This document shows positions 13,988-26,200 of a DNA stretch of 64,000 bases, one piece after another. Origin of the DNA: Liolophura sinensis (lineage: Eukaryota; Mollusca; Polyplacophora; Chitonida; Chitonidae). The translations under genes were made by a program, and so were the position numbers. Numbering within the stretch: position 1 is the first letter of the stretch; each line of letters begins with the position of its first letter. The notes under the pieces are model-generated. The model was not told the origin of the DNA, searched no databases, and saw only the letters and a program-made list of their open reading frames with translations. The stretch lies in assembly GCF_032854445.1 (NCBI RefSeq), contig NC_088306.1, positions 30,415,764-30,479,763 on the forward strand. The letters run 5' to 3'.

Positions 13988-14271
13988 CATTGAATATTCA
14001 TTGATATGAAAAAACTGAAAGACTGAAGAGCGGATGTTGTTTTTAGATAGCTTCTTTGAGAATGAAGAATGCACAATGCAGGGCTGGACTAAATAACAAA
14101 TGACTAAAATTATTAAATTGAATACCACATGCAAATACCCTTCTGTACGTCTGTGTGTCAACAGTGAACATTGAAAACCAACACGTTGCCTGAGAAGTTG
14201 TAAAGGTAAATGATGGATCGGATTCGATTGTACAATTCTGATATTTTCCTGCTTCAGCATTTGATCCTCTA

Positions 14272-14277
14272 AATAAA
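14272..14277 (+). terminator. Polyadenylation signal of RSRC1
   Basis: AATAAA lies 285 bp after the RSRC1 stop codon, which gives a short 3' UTR of about 300 bp. It is the first good signal downstream of the gene. Confidence 0.6.
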
Positions 14278-14295
14278 ACGTCTCAGAACTTATGG

Positions 14296-14627
14296 ATGAA
14301 AAAGTCTGATGAAATATTCAAACCTCAGTCTTATGTCTTAACAGTAAAGAGGCATCGGAGTTTTAACTCAGTATAATTATTTGATTCATGTTTAACAGCA
14401 CTTGAGGAATGTTTCGTCTGTATGACCACCCCGGTCATAAGCGGAGTGAACAAGAGTACCTACATGCTCTTTGCCAAGTGACTTGGCTGCAGCATTACCA
14501 GATGGGCTGCAACAAAAGCAACGTTGTAGGCCATCAAGGCTCTACCTGGAAGTGAGATTTATAGTTCTTGCCATGAAGTATACATGTAAAAGTTTCAAGG
14601 TCATGACAAAAGTCACTTCAGGGATGA
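14296..14627. other. Intergenic, no feature seen
   Basis: Unique-looking sequence between the RSRC1 polyadenylation signal and the next array. No exon, tRNA or repeat was recognised. Confidence 0.5.
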
Positions 14628-15023
14628 AATACATGCTAAAACCATACATGTTAAGACCATACATGTTAAACCACACAAGCTAAGACCATACGTGGTAAGA
14701 CCATACATGCTAAGTCCATACATGTTAAGACCATACATGCTAAAGCCATGCCTGCGAAGACTGGACATGCTAAGACCATACATGTGAAGTCCATACATGT
14801 TAAGTTCATACATGTTCCACGCTAAGATCATACATGTTAAAACCATACATGCTAAGACCATGCATGCTGAGACTGTACATGTTAAGATCATAAATGTTAA
14901 GACCATAAATGTTAAGACCATACATGTTAAGACCATATATGCTAAGACCATACATGCTAAGACCATAAATGTAAAGACCAGGCATTTTAAGACTGTACAT
15001 GTTAAGACCGTAAAATCTTAAGA
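14628..15023. repeat. Minisatellite of 15 bp units
   Basis: About 26 copies of taagaccatacatgt with scattered substitutions (gctaag, tgcctg, tttcac). The 15 bp period keeps reading frames open on both strands, producing spurious Met/Leu/Gly-rich or Lys/Thr-rich ORFs up to 117 codons. No splice sites or coding bias support translation. Confidence 0.93.
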
Positions 15024-15184
15024 CGAGCATCAGGTACATTATCAGAGCCATGGGAAGAATCCACAAACTGCACAGATATAATCCACCTCAGATGCTGCTT
15101 CTTTGCTGGAGCCAAACGTCTTTTGACTTCATGATGCCTAGACGATAACAAAACGCTCCGATAAAGCTACAGGTTGGTTCGACC

Positions 15185-15440
15185 GCCCAAAGGGTTGGTT
15201 GTGGTCGAGTGGTATAACACACTTGCCCTCCAATCGCGAGGACACACGAGTCACGCGGCTTCTGTTCCAGTCTTGGACAGGGATTTTCTTGGTTGACTTC
15301 ACTGCTTCCATGTGTGGGCCTTACACGGTGGACGACACTCGTGTGGCCGTTAGTATAAGCTAAGGTTCGAACAAGACTAATATGTGCATTTTTGTACGTC
15401 GTATGGGAGAAAAAGTTCGTCAGTACGATTTCTCCACACA
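15185..15440 (+). mobile_element. tRNA-like SINE family 2 copy
   Basis: Begins with a tRNA-like head: box-A-like tggtcgagtggt, 'cttgccctccaatcgcgagg', then box-B-like 'tgttccagtcttgg'. A body follows with cagggattttc, tgtgggcc and gttagtataagc. The layout after box B matches 25125-25260 and, more weakly, 18868-18970. It is too long and too altered to be a functional tRNA gene. Confidence 0.55.
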
Positions 15441-15842
15441 TGAAACAGACCTCCATTGGTAGAAGTGAGAAATTCTTCTGGATGGCGCTCGGTAACTATC
15501 AATAACCAATATGTATAAGAAACTTGATAGTCATGGTACAGGGCAACTCGCTGGCTCCGTTGTCTTTGAGTTCCTCAGAGAGTAATTTACGCATTTAATT
15601 TGCCTTCGCTTGTTAGTATTCCTTGAAGGTTTGAAGCTGAGCATATTCCGAATGTCTCAAACTTGATATTGAAACAGAACATCACTGCGGAAAACATAAT
15701 CTTTTGGTTCTGATGGCTTCATTGGAAACTGTGTAGAACTTGACTTGTTTTATGCAATATCACAATAAAGATGTACACAACTTTCAGTGATATAGATTAA
15801 CATCAAAAAGAGTGGAAAACTGCAGTATATGTTGTGTGAAAT
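15441..15842. other. Intergenic, no feature seen
   Basis: Unique-looking sequence without recognisable exons or repeats. Confidence 0.4.
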
Positions 15843-17696
15843 TTGTGTGACAACGCCGTATGAGTGTAGATTTACACAAGCGGTAACTGTGACAACGCCG
15901 TATGAGTGTAGATTTACACAAGCGGTAACTGTGACAACGCTGTATGAGCATGGGTTTACACTAGCGGTAACTGTGACAACGCCGTATGAGTGTAGATTTA
16001 CACAAGCGGTAACTGTGACAACGCCGTATGAATGTAGATTTACACAAGCGGTAACTGTGTGACAACGCCGTATGAGTGTAGATTTACACAAGCGGTAACT
16101 GTGACAACGCTGTATGAGCATGGGTTTACACTAGCGGTAACTGTGACAACGCCGTATGAGTGTAGATTTACACAAGGGGTAACTGTGACAACGCCGTATG
16201 AGTGTAGATTTACACAAGGGGTAACTGTGACAACGCTGTATGAGCATGGGTTTACACTAGCGGTAACTGTGACAACGCCGTATGAGTGTAGATTTACACA
16301 AGGGGTACCTGTGACAACGCCGTATGAGTGTAGATTTACACAAGCGGTAACTGTGTGACAACGCCGTATGAGTGTAGATTTACACTAGCTGTAACTGTGA
16401 CAACGCCGTATGTGTGTAGATTTACACAAGCGGTAACTGTGTGACAACGCCGTATGAGTGTAGATTTACACTAGCGGTAACTGTGACAACGCCGTATGAG
16501 CATGGGTTTACACAACTGGTAACTGTTTGACAACGCCGTATGAGTGTAGATTTACACTAGCGGTAACTGTGTGACAACGCCGTATGAATGTAGATTTACA
16601 CAAGCGGTAACTGTGACAACGCCGTATGAGTATGGGTTTTCACAACCGGTAACTGTGTGACAACGCCGTATGAGTATGGGCTTACACAACCGGTAACTGT
16701 TTGACAACGCCGTATGAGTGTAGATTTACACTAGCGGTAACTGTGTGACAACGCCGTATGAATGTAGATTTACACAAGCAGTAACCGTGACAACGCCGTA
16801 TGAGTGTAGATTTACACAAGCGGTAACTGTGTGACAACGCCGTATGAGTGTAGATTTACACAAGCGGTAACTGTGACAACGCCGTATAAGCATGGGTTTA
16901 CACAACTGGTAACTGTGTGACAATCCGTGTGGGTGTGGGTATGTAAAACTGGTAACTACCTGACAACGCCGTATGAGTATGGGTTTACACAAGCGGTAAC
17001 TGTGTGACAACGCCGTATGAGTATTGGTTTACACAACTGGTAACTGTGTGACAACGCCGTATGAGAGTAGATTTACACAAGCGGTAACTGTGACAACGCC
17101 GTATGAATGTACATTTACGCAAGCGGTAACTGTGACAACGCCGTGTCAATATGGTGTTACACAACTGGTAACTGCGTGACAATCCGTTTGGGTGTGGGTT
17201 TGTAAAACTGGTAACTACCTGACAACGCCGTATGAGTATGGTTTTACACAACCGGTAACTGTGTAACAACGCCGTATGAGTATGGGTTTACACAACCGGT
17301 GACTGTGTGACAACGCCGTATGAGTATGGGTTTACACAACTGGTAACTGTGTGACAACGCCGTATGAGTATGGGTTTACACAACTGGTAACTGTGTGACA
17401 ACGCCGTATGAGTATGGGTTTACACAACTGGTAACTGTGTAACAACGCCGTAAGAGTAGGGGTTTACACAACTGGTAACAGTGTGACAACGCCGTATGGG
17501 TTTACACAACTGGTAACTGTGTAACAACGCCGTAAGAGTAGGGGTTTACAAAACCGGTAACTGTGTGACAACGCCGTATGAGTACGGGTTTACACAACTG
17601 GTAACTGTGTGACAACGCCGTATGAGTATGGGTTTACACAACTGGTAACTGTGTAACAACGTCGTAAGAGTATGGGTTTACACAATTGGTAACTGC
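15843..17696. repeat. Minisatellite of 42-44 bp units
   Basis: About 43 copies of a unit containing gtgacaacgccgtatgagtg and tagatttacacaagcggtaa, 42 or 44 bp long (gtgac or gtgtgac). Two subtypes alternate, 'gtgtagatttacacaagc' and 'gcatgggtttacactagc'. The 3' third is dominated by 'tatgggtttacacaactgg'. Subtypes are grouped in blocks, showing local expansion. The array is CpG-rich (acgccgta) compared with its surroundings. Confidence 0.93.
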
Positions 17697-18867
17697 ATGC
17701 TACGGTGGATTAATAGCCTAAATCCCCCCCCCCCCGGGATGTCATGTTTGGTGTCTTCGATGTGGTGCTTTAGTGAGGCGGCACGCACTGCAGATTGATG
17801 GTCATGTGATAATCTTGCTACAAGGTAATACATGTATTCATCCGAAGCATGCTGTGACGGAAATATGTGGAAACCAGCCTGAAATATTATCTCTGGGTTG
17901 TGGTAGTTGTCAAGTTAATTAATATAAGTAATATACACATATGATATACACATATGCATATGATAGGAGTAAATAATTGTAATATGTAAAGGAAATTTTT
18001 ACCCTTCACACCAACTGAGGAACCAGATGTTGAAGTTTTCATTTGATTTAGGTACACAGTGGTTTAGATGCATGATGCGGGATTCTCCGTGTCGTGGGAA
18101 ATGTTTGACTTGTACGCAGATTTTCTCCCCGTATATTTACAGCTCGTCATTGTGTTACTTATCAGGTGCTCGCTAAGTAGCCACACTACACGGAGAAGTT
18201 GTCAGGGACAGGCTAACGGCGATAGGTGACAACGCTCCCGGGCGGGAGAGGCGAGGGTACGCGGGGGAACCTACCACTCCGTGACCACCATGCGTCAACA
18301 AGGGACCAGTGCTTTACGAACTGTCTGATCAGCGCTAATCCACTCAACTACATGGCTGTCATTTTAAGTGAAGGCGACTTACACCCAGTATCAATTAAGC
18401 AGACCGATCAAGTGAAAGAGTTAAGAGTTACGGGAAAGTATGTGGCGACAAGAGTTGATAAGACACCCTAAACGTTAATGACTTAACGTGTTGAGTAAAA
18501 AAAACCCAAAGCTAGTTAGTGTCAGTCAACTCTCGGACTTGAAGCCGCAATTTGCCTGTGCATGATTTGAATAAAGAATCAATTGTAGATGTGTCTTACA
18601 GTTAATTGCTTTTAGCCTCTCTCTTCAAGAACTATGAAATACCTCAATATGGATACAGTACTTTATATGGAAACCAATTTTGACCAAATTAATTCAAAGT
18701 GTTCAAGGTTCAAATATTTTATAGTCGTCAGTCCAGTACGAAGTTCGAATCTACCAATACTCATTTTGTATCGGAGTCATTCTTGAGACGCGGCAACATT
18801 GCGTTGATTCACATATTTTGCATATGCAACCGTATTAGATTTACAGATCAACGATGGCGGCGAATCC
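17697..18867. other. Intergenic; C12 tract near its start
   Basis: A run of 12 C (17724-17735) follows the array. Near 17940-17965 there is a short palindromic AT-rich stretch (atatgatatacacatatgca). An 81-codon ORF at 18226-18471 has no recognisable domain or splice context and is not called as a gene. Confidence 0.4.
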
Positions 18868-18970
18868 CAACGGCTTTCACACAAGGCGTGGGTTCAGTCC
18901 CGGGCATGGATAGGACAAGATTCCACCGCTCTCCTTGTTCATTTAGCCTTGGTAACAATCGACTGTCATG
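18868..18970 (+). mobile_element. Degenerate SINE family 2 fragment
   Basis: Contains box-B-like 'gggttcagtcccgggcatgg' and 'gccttggtaacaatcgac', the latter matching 'gccttggtgacaataag' in the copy at 25125. The head is not clear. Confidence 0.4.
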
Positions 18971-19337
18971 TGGCCTTTTGCACATGGTCGCTTGCTTTCG
19001 TCGCAAGTGTTTACGTCACTCGTTTGAAAGATAGCCATTAACTTGCCAACGGTTTTCCTTAAAACTGATTTCCTTTGCATTCCGGTTTCACTCACCAATA
19101 AAACTGACATTAAATATGTTCGAATATTAAACATTTCAAATGTTCAAAATTAAACTGAAATACTAATATCTAATATTCGGTTACGTACACATGCACATAT
19201 GCACTGTCTAAATTCGTCAGTCCATTTCCAAAAACAAATCTTTGGGATTAAAAATGCAAAGGGTTGAGACCATAGTTTGAAAAGAAGAAATAAAAGAAGA
19301 CATAGATAAAATATTGCGTGAGGTGTATTTTATTCTA
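18971..19337. other. Intergenic, no feature seen
   Basis: AT-rich sequence with no exon or repeat recognised. Confidence 0.4.
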
Positions 19338-19505
19338 ACAACCACCAATTTGGCTATAACAATCACCAGTTCGGCTATAAAGTCACCAATCTGGCTATAA
19401 CAACCACCAATTCGGCTATAACAACCACCAATTCGGCTATAACAACCACCAATTCCGCTATAAAATCACCAATTCCGCTATAACATCCACGGATTCGGCT
19501 ATCCG
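19338..19505. repeat. Short tandem array of 21 bp units
   Basis: Eight copies of a 21 bp unit, ttcggctataacaaccacca, with small variations (tggctataac, tccgctataaaat). It lies about 0.7 kb upstream of the homeobox start codon. Confidence 0.85.
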
Positions 19506-19529
19506 TGGTGCGCAGAATCATTTTGTGGT

Positions 19530-19735
19530 GAACACGATTTATTTATTCATCTGATTGGTGTTTTACGCCGTATTCAGGAATATTTCACTTATACGACTGC
19601 GGCCAGCCATTATGGTGGGAGGAACCCAGGCAAAGCCGGGGGAAACCCATCACTATCCGCAGGCTGCGGATGACCTTCCCAAGCACGCCGTACAGGAAGC
19701 CAGCATGAGCTGGACTTGAACTCACAGTATAACAT
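19530..19735 (-). mobile_element. SINE family 1 copy
   Basis: Minus-strand copy seen on the + strand as ttggtgttttacgccgta, tatttcacttatacgac, gccagccattatggtggg, ccgggggaaaccca and gccagcatgagctggac, ending in the box B region (cttgaactcacag). The tRNA head beyond box B is missing. Confidence 0.8.
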
Positions 19736-19992
19736 TGTGGAGCAATCAGATTATGCGTGAAAATCGTCACAATCATCCTGTTTATCGAGGCATATCCATC
19801 TGATGGAGGCCTAATCGAATTGTTTGTCAGCAAAATCGATATCGTACAGCAAAAACATTGGTCAAAACAGTTAAAGTTGAGCAAAGCTATATATATGTCA
19901 GCACCAATGGCCTTCATGACACACACAATGAACACCTAAAGCGAACACATCCGGAAACACCCGAGGACAGAATTGTCGTGAGGTGGATTCGG

Positions 19993-20002
19993 GGCACGTG
20001 CC
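19993..20002. promoter_or_regulatory. Palindromic E-box upstream of the homeobox gene
   Basis: GGCACGTGCC is a perfect 10 bp palindrome with a canonical CACGTG E-box, about 220 bp before the start codon. This position suits a proximal promoter element bound by bHLH or bHLH-ZIP factors. The site is visible; binding is inferred. Confidence 0.4.
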
Positions 20003-20015
20003 AACAGTAAGACCT

Positions 20016-20048
20016 CTATCAGATAACACGGATCAGTTTATCTGATAG
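20016..20048. promoter_or_regulatory. Inverted pair of GATA sites upstream of the homeobox gene
   Basis: Perfect 11 bp inverted repeat, ctatcagataa (20016-20026) and ttatctgatag (20038-20048), separated by 11 bp. Each arm contains AGATAA, the GATA-factor consensus. It may act as a double GATA site in the DNA or form a hairpin if transcribed. It lies 175 bp before the ATG. Confidence 0.45.
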
Positions 20049-20144
20049 TCCGCGACAACCGGCTACGATTACACTTCGGGATCTCTCGAGAAAAGGAAGC
20101 CGTGTATTAGTCTTGCCTGTGGAGCCCGCTGGCTCTGTAGCCCT

Positions 20145-20150
20145 GTATAA
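20145..20150 (+). promoter_or_regulatory. Possible TATA box of the homeobox gene
   Basis: The sequence gtataa, in 'ccctgtataactta', lies 73 bp before the start codon, which would put transcription start near 20175-20180. A match this short in AT-rich DNA is weak evidence. Confidence 0.25.
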
Positions 20151-20222
20151 CTTATAGCCTGAAATAATTCGGAACTTCGGACTTCATTTTCTTCGGGAAA
20201 GTTAATTTCATAACCAGACATA

Positions 20223-23200
20223 ATGCTTTCGGATAACAAGGACATAGGAAACATAGGAAAAGTGAATATGTCTAAGGATGTTTTGGATTTTGAAGGCAGC
20301 GATTTTTTGGAAACAGATCCAGCATTCAGAGATATAGGAAATCGTAAGCCCCGACGATACAGAACGACTTTTAGCAACATTCAGCTTCAGGAATTAGAAC
20401 GGGTATTTCACACCACCCATTATCCAGACGTCTACACTAGGTAAGTTAATAAACACAAATATTAAAACGATCTCGTTGATTTCATACATGTGTGTTTTAC
20501 CAGAAGGCTCAAAAAGTAGGCTTCGTGAGCATCCACCGGATTCAGCATGGTCCCCTCCCACCACAATGCTGGCTGCCGTTGTGTAAGTGAAATATACTTT
20601 TGTGCGCTGTAAAACACCTTTTGAATAGATAAACAAATATAATATAAGCTAATCAACATGTTTAGAATCTGCAGGGAAAATCCATTTAAAAAATTCCAAG
20701 GCAAAATTTATGTTTATGTTTTACTTTTTTCATCAGAAATATGCATTATACATGGAACTCTCGCTGGCTTACCCGCAACATCATCGGACCCCGGCTTTCG
20801 CTAGACATCCATAAAAGTGGATGCTTACTCTGGTTTCTTCCTCACACACCCTCACGGCACAATATATTTAAATGAAAAATTATTGAGTATGGCGTTGAAA
20901 CCCCATTGAAATATGCAGATAAATGTAACCAATAAGTGAAAATATTTTAAGACTATTTAAACATAAATATTTATATTTTGCTTTCAGAGAGGAGTTGGCT
21001 ATGAGAATTGATCTAACAGAAGCTCGTGTTCAGGTGCGTTTATTTTTCGTACTTTATTTCATTTATTTTTTATTAATTAATTGCCTGTTGTGGATCCGAT
21101 TCTACCACTTTTTTCGCTACAGCTTGATCTACAGTTGATCCAAACTGCGGCCGATGACACAAATCCATTTTTAACAAACTTTTAAACAGGGTTATTTAAA
21201 TCACCCCATCCTTGTTCTCTTAATACAAATGTAAATTTTCCATAACCAAAAACTATGTATTGTGACAAGGTTTTAATTTTGAATTAAATCAGAAATTCAT
21301 GGTTTTTTAGAACTCATAGGAACAGCCTTAGCTTATAAAGCTGCGAACGAGCTCGCAAAATATTTTTTCCCCCATTTCCTGGTTCGTTAAAGGTGTCTGG
21401 TTGACTACGAAGGTTTTTGTCTCTCCGGCAATTGAGCGCACGGTATGTACACTGTATACCTGTAGAGGGCAACCTCCACGACCGAGGGCGTTAGCACGCC
21501 GGCACGGCGCAATGACCAAGGAACGTCTCAACAAAGCGGTCGATGTGAGTTCATGCCACACTCCTCTCCTGCCGTACGTTCTCAAGTCTTCAAGCAACCT
21601 GCGGATGGTCGAGGGTTTCCCTCCGGCTCTGCCCGGTTTAATCCCACCGTAATGTTGGCCGCCGTCGTATAAGAGAAATATTCTTGAGTACGGCTTAAAA
21701 CACCAATGAAATAAATCAATACATGAAACATACGAGTCCCGACTATGTTATAATAGGCGAGCACTTAACGACAGAGCCATAGGGCTTCTCCACATGCTTA
21801 AATGTGTCAAGCAAACACTTGATTGGCGTATTTATTAGCTCGACATATGAAGGGAGAAGGCTTACTCCACCAATCTCAGTAGCAGTATATACTGTTCCAT
21901 GCATGTGACGTCATTGACAGTTTTGCTGCTGGTGGGTATCTTATACTTTCACATCGGACGATCCTATACATTTACTCTCTATTTTCAGTATGTTTGTCTT
22001 CTTCTTCAAATAATCTATAATCAAAACCAAAAACATCTCTCTTCACTCTCTTCATCAAGGAATCCATATGTGAAGAATGAAAAATATAATTTTGGTTGGA
22101 TCGTTTGATTCCCTTGGTGTTTTGTTATGGTATACCCTCGCAGGATTCTATATCGCATCAGACAGGGAAAATGGATCACTATGTTCCCATAGTGTTTTGT
22201 TATGGTATACCCTCGCAGGATTCTATATCGCATCAGACAGGGAAAATGGATCACTATGTTCCCATAGTGTTTTGTTATGGTATACCCTCGCAGGATTCTA
22301 TATCGCATCAGACAGGGAAAATGGATCACTATGTTCCCATAGTGTTTTGTTATGGTATACCCTCGCAGGATTCTATATCGCATCAGACAGGGAAAATGGA
22401 TCACTATGTTCCCATAGTGTTTTGTTATGGTATACCCTCGCGTGACTCTACATCGTATCAGACAGGGATAATGGATCACTATGTTCCCATAGTGTTTTGT
22501 TATGGTATACCCTCGCAGGATTCTATATCACATCAGACAGGAAGTCATTTTCTATTTACTTGGATGTCCAAGCCGTTTTATAACCTATGTTGTTCACGGG
22601 CCACAGGGTCATGGCTGCAGACATGAAATTTCGGTAGAAACAATGGCCTAATCTCTCAAACGCAACATGGTTTTGGGGTTCTTTCTTGACTTATAGGGTA
22701 GCAGGCTTTTTGGCCATTTTTCAAGTGTAATCATCCGCTCAAGTTTCATTTAATACCCACGGCAATTCACATGGTGAAAAGCTTCAGAATGTGTCCTACA
22801 AAATTATTGCGATCAAAATGACAGAAAATTTTTAAAATAGATGAAAAAATACCCCAGAAAAAAGAGCATAAAAAGACATGTAGACCATGAAAAGCCCCAA
22901 AATAACTGCTTTTGTATATGTATCTAAATTAGGCTAACTCCCCCTAGATGTCAGTAATTTGAATGCGCTTGATCAGTGGAGATTCCCTCGCCTCGTCATT
23001 TCAGCGTGGACTATCCAACCATTTTATTAATCTAATATCTCCGGTAAATCTGAGAAAGACAAAACTGTGTGGATACAATCGGTCACAAGACAACCCGAGA
23101 GCACACGTTTTGTGTTTAGGGGAAATTCGCTTTCCAGTGTGATTCCTAACAAGTAGTTTACATATAATAGACTAATGTGGCATTATCTGGAAACTTCATT

Positions 23201-26200
23201 TGTTTTTACATTCGGGTTTTATTACAAAATGTTCATTCGTATACCGGGTTTTGATATTATGTTTGTAAGAGATCTAGCTAAATCTTCACATATACTGAGT
23301 TGTGAAAACAGTCCTTGTTGGTTGTAGGAGAGGAATTTAGAGGTATTTCTGTGTATTTATTGATTTCATTGTTGTTTAACAGCATACTGAACAATCTTTC
23401 ACTTATAAATATTGGTGGCCAGTTTTATGGGTAGTGGAATTGTTTGCCGGCGGTTAGTAGTTTACGTCAATTTTAAAAAAAACGACAAAAACCACTTTGA
23501 ACATGCTGACTTAATCACAAGCTTTCGGAAGAGACTTCTCATAATCATGTGAAGTGTCAAGTGAAATGACTGTAAATTTCATCTAATACAAAGTGTTTTT
23601 GGCGTTTTGTTTATCACTAGCATTGCGAAACCTACCCACACTCGTGTCTGCTCGAAAACCAGAGCAGTTACGACAGTATGATAGTTTTCAACTGGTGAAA
23701 TTCTGCATCTCGTCTATTAACAGTTAGGGTTTTATTCTAACTGTTCAATGAACCACGCTCCGCTCACAATTACAGCAGATCCAGTGATTCTTGCTCTTGA
23801 TTTTGTAACACAGCAATGGAGCTGAATCGGCGAAAAAAAGATTACTTTTTCAAACTTAACAGCTTATGTACATACTGTTTACTTTTCTGTCACACATAGC
23901 TGGATAGGAAACTCAGAATTGACGAAAAATGATTTCAAGCTGCACAAAAGTGAAGCTTTCAACACTTGTAAAATGATTTCAAACAACATAAAAGAAAATT
24001 TAGCAGATGCAAGTTTTTCAAGATTTGTGAATTATTAAGTGATTTTTGTTACATCTGGTGATAAAAGACGATTTTTGTTACATCTGTTGATAAAAGACTA
24101 TTTTTTTTTACATCTGTTGATAAAAGACGATTTTTGTTCCATCTATTGATAAAAGACGATTTTTGTTACGTCTGTTGATGAAAGACGATTTTTGTTACAT
24201 CTATTGATAGAAGACGATTTTTCTTGGTGCAACGGTCTCAGTATACGCAAAACTAACGGCAGGTTAACTCATATAGTATACGGAGAATGCGTTAGACAGA
24301 CGAACGTGTGTGTGTGTGGGGGGGGGGGGTTGTGTTGACTAAACTATTTACCAAATTGGTCCGTTTTAAAGAGCATGGTAATACATGGCTGAAAAGCTGT
24401 TTAGAAAGGTGTAATTGAATGGGACACTAAATGTACGAATGACAATATCAATGGAGGGCTGAAATCCGATACTGGCGAAAAGAAAACACGAAGCTATCAG
24501 GGTGCTCTTCCAGGTAAACGGCGTCAGATGGGAGGGTAGGCTTGCTAAGACGATGTTTGTCCCTGCCCTCCACGTTCTCAGTCACTCCACCCCCCAGAAG
24601 CCATGCCCTTCTGACAAAAGGCGAGGGTAGGCTGGGGGGCTCGGGTTTCCCTCCCCCGTGTCAAGCTGTCTGTTAGCTCGCTGCTTGTCGTTTCAACCCC
24701 CATTTGACGCTAACCCCTCCTGAATACCGGTTAATTGGAGGAACGTACCGCGATGAAAGGAGTCACGACGGCTGGAGTATTTATTGCAACTAATTGGCTA
24801 GCTCTCCTTGAGGCGCTCCGGCAGAACTGCCAGCGAGGCACACACACGACGAGGCTTTGTCCCATGATGTGTCGTATAACCCTGCTAACCCAAACTTGGG
24901 CAGAAGAGCCATACCGAGTTACACATGTCAACGTAATATCATTAATTATTTCTTCCACTATCAAAATACAGTAGCTGTTAAAGTTTGTCAAACAAATCGA
25001 TGCCAGGAGAGAGCCCATTCGTACTACTGGTAAACAGTTACGTTCAAACACAGAGTGCGCGCTGCGCGGCTTTTCCCTGACATATGAGGTTACGAGTTTG
25101 GATTTTCTTGCAGCTGAGTCTGCCTAGTTTTGAAATTCGGGTTCAATCCCGGCTTCGGGCAGGGAATTTATGAATTCCCCTTCTCTCATTGCTTGTGGGG
25201 CCTTGGTGACAATAAGTGTTCGAAAGCATTCATATGCCTGTTAGTGCACTTCGTTTTTTTCCATCTGTAGGCCGGTGGCATGCACATCTGTAGGCCGGTG
25301 GCATGCACATCTGTAGGCCGGTGGCATGCACATCTGAAGGCCGGTGGCATGCACATCTGAAGGCCGGTGGCATGCACATCTGAAGGCCGGTGGCATGCAC
25401 ATCTGTGCATCACAGCTAAATGCGCACGTGCGTCAGTGGCTCGCAAAAGATCGGTGGTTTACCAAGAACACTGTGGTTTTCCCCACCGCTAACCGCTGTT
25501 GTATAAATGATTTCTTGAGTATAAGTCGTTAACAATCAAATAAATAAATAAATAAAAATAAGTAAATCAAGGGTATATCATATTGTGCGGTGCCATTTTT
25601 TGTGGTATTTTTTTTCTTCAAACTAGGTTTTCTCGGTTCATAAATTTAGCCGCTTATGTAAAACAGTCTTTGGTAGGGTGTAAACATCAATCAAACCATT
25701 AAATGAGAAAATTTAAATTTATTTCAAAGTTTTAATTGTGATGAAATTTTTGTTTCCATGGACGGAAATTATTGACAGATTAGCTTTACAGATACATTCC
25801 ACTACACACACTGTCTTTCTTTCTACTTTTATACTGCGCTAACTGTCGCTGACTATATAATTGGGTACCGAGTCTGTAGCGCATATTCCATCCTCACATA
25901 TACATATTGCTTTTAACTTCATTCAATCAGCTATTGAACAGTGAGGTCCCGCTTCAAATCCACCATTTACTGGCTATGTCAGGGAGTCTGCATGAAGTTT
26001 TCTTTGAGTTCCCCAGTTTGCTCCGTCAATTATCCTGAGCGGGGTCACAAAAATCATGAACCTCAATCAAATACAGATTTCACATTCATATAAAGGTCCT
26101 CAACGAAAGAACGAACTTTCAAAAGTGACTAATCGCTTCTCCTTCTCAGAGCAATTCGGGCGTAACCTGGATTTGTAACATCTTTCCCTGTTCTTTCCTA

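Noticed and set aside
15185-15290. A tRNA gene
   Set aside because: It is only tRNA-like: spacing and stems do not fit, and a SINE-like body follows.
15829-17269. Repeated Thr/Tyr/Glu/Cys-rich ORFs, and the idea of a CRISPR-like array because of regular 42-44 bp spacing
   Set aside because: There are no distinct spacers between repeats; the whole unit is repeated. The setting is animal nuclear DNA, so this is a minisatellite.
17724-17735. C12 tract as a functional element
   Set aside because: A short homopolymer next to a minisatellite is common and its length is unreliable in assemblies.
18226-18471. 81-codon ORF as a gene
   Set aside because: No domain, splice signal or family resemblance; length expected by chance in a GC-richer patch.
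22021-22626. ORFs of 122-176 codons on both strands
   Set aside because: They are produced by the 75 bp array within a homeobox intron; open frames on both strands at once indicate an arithmetic effect.
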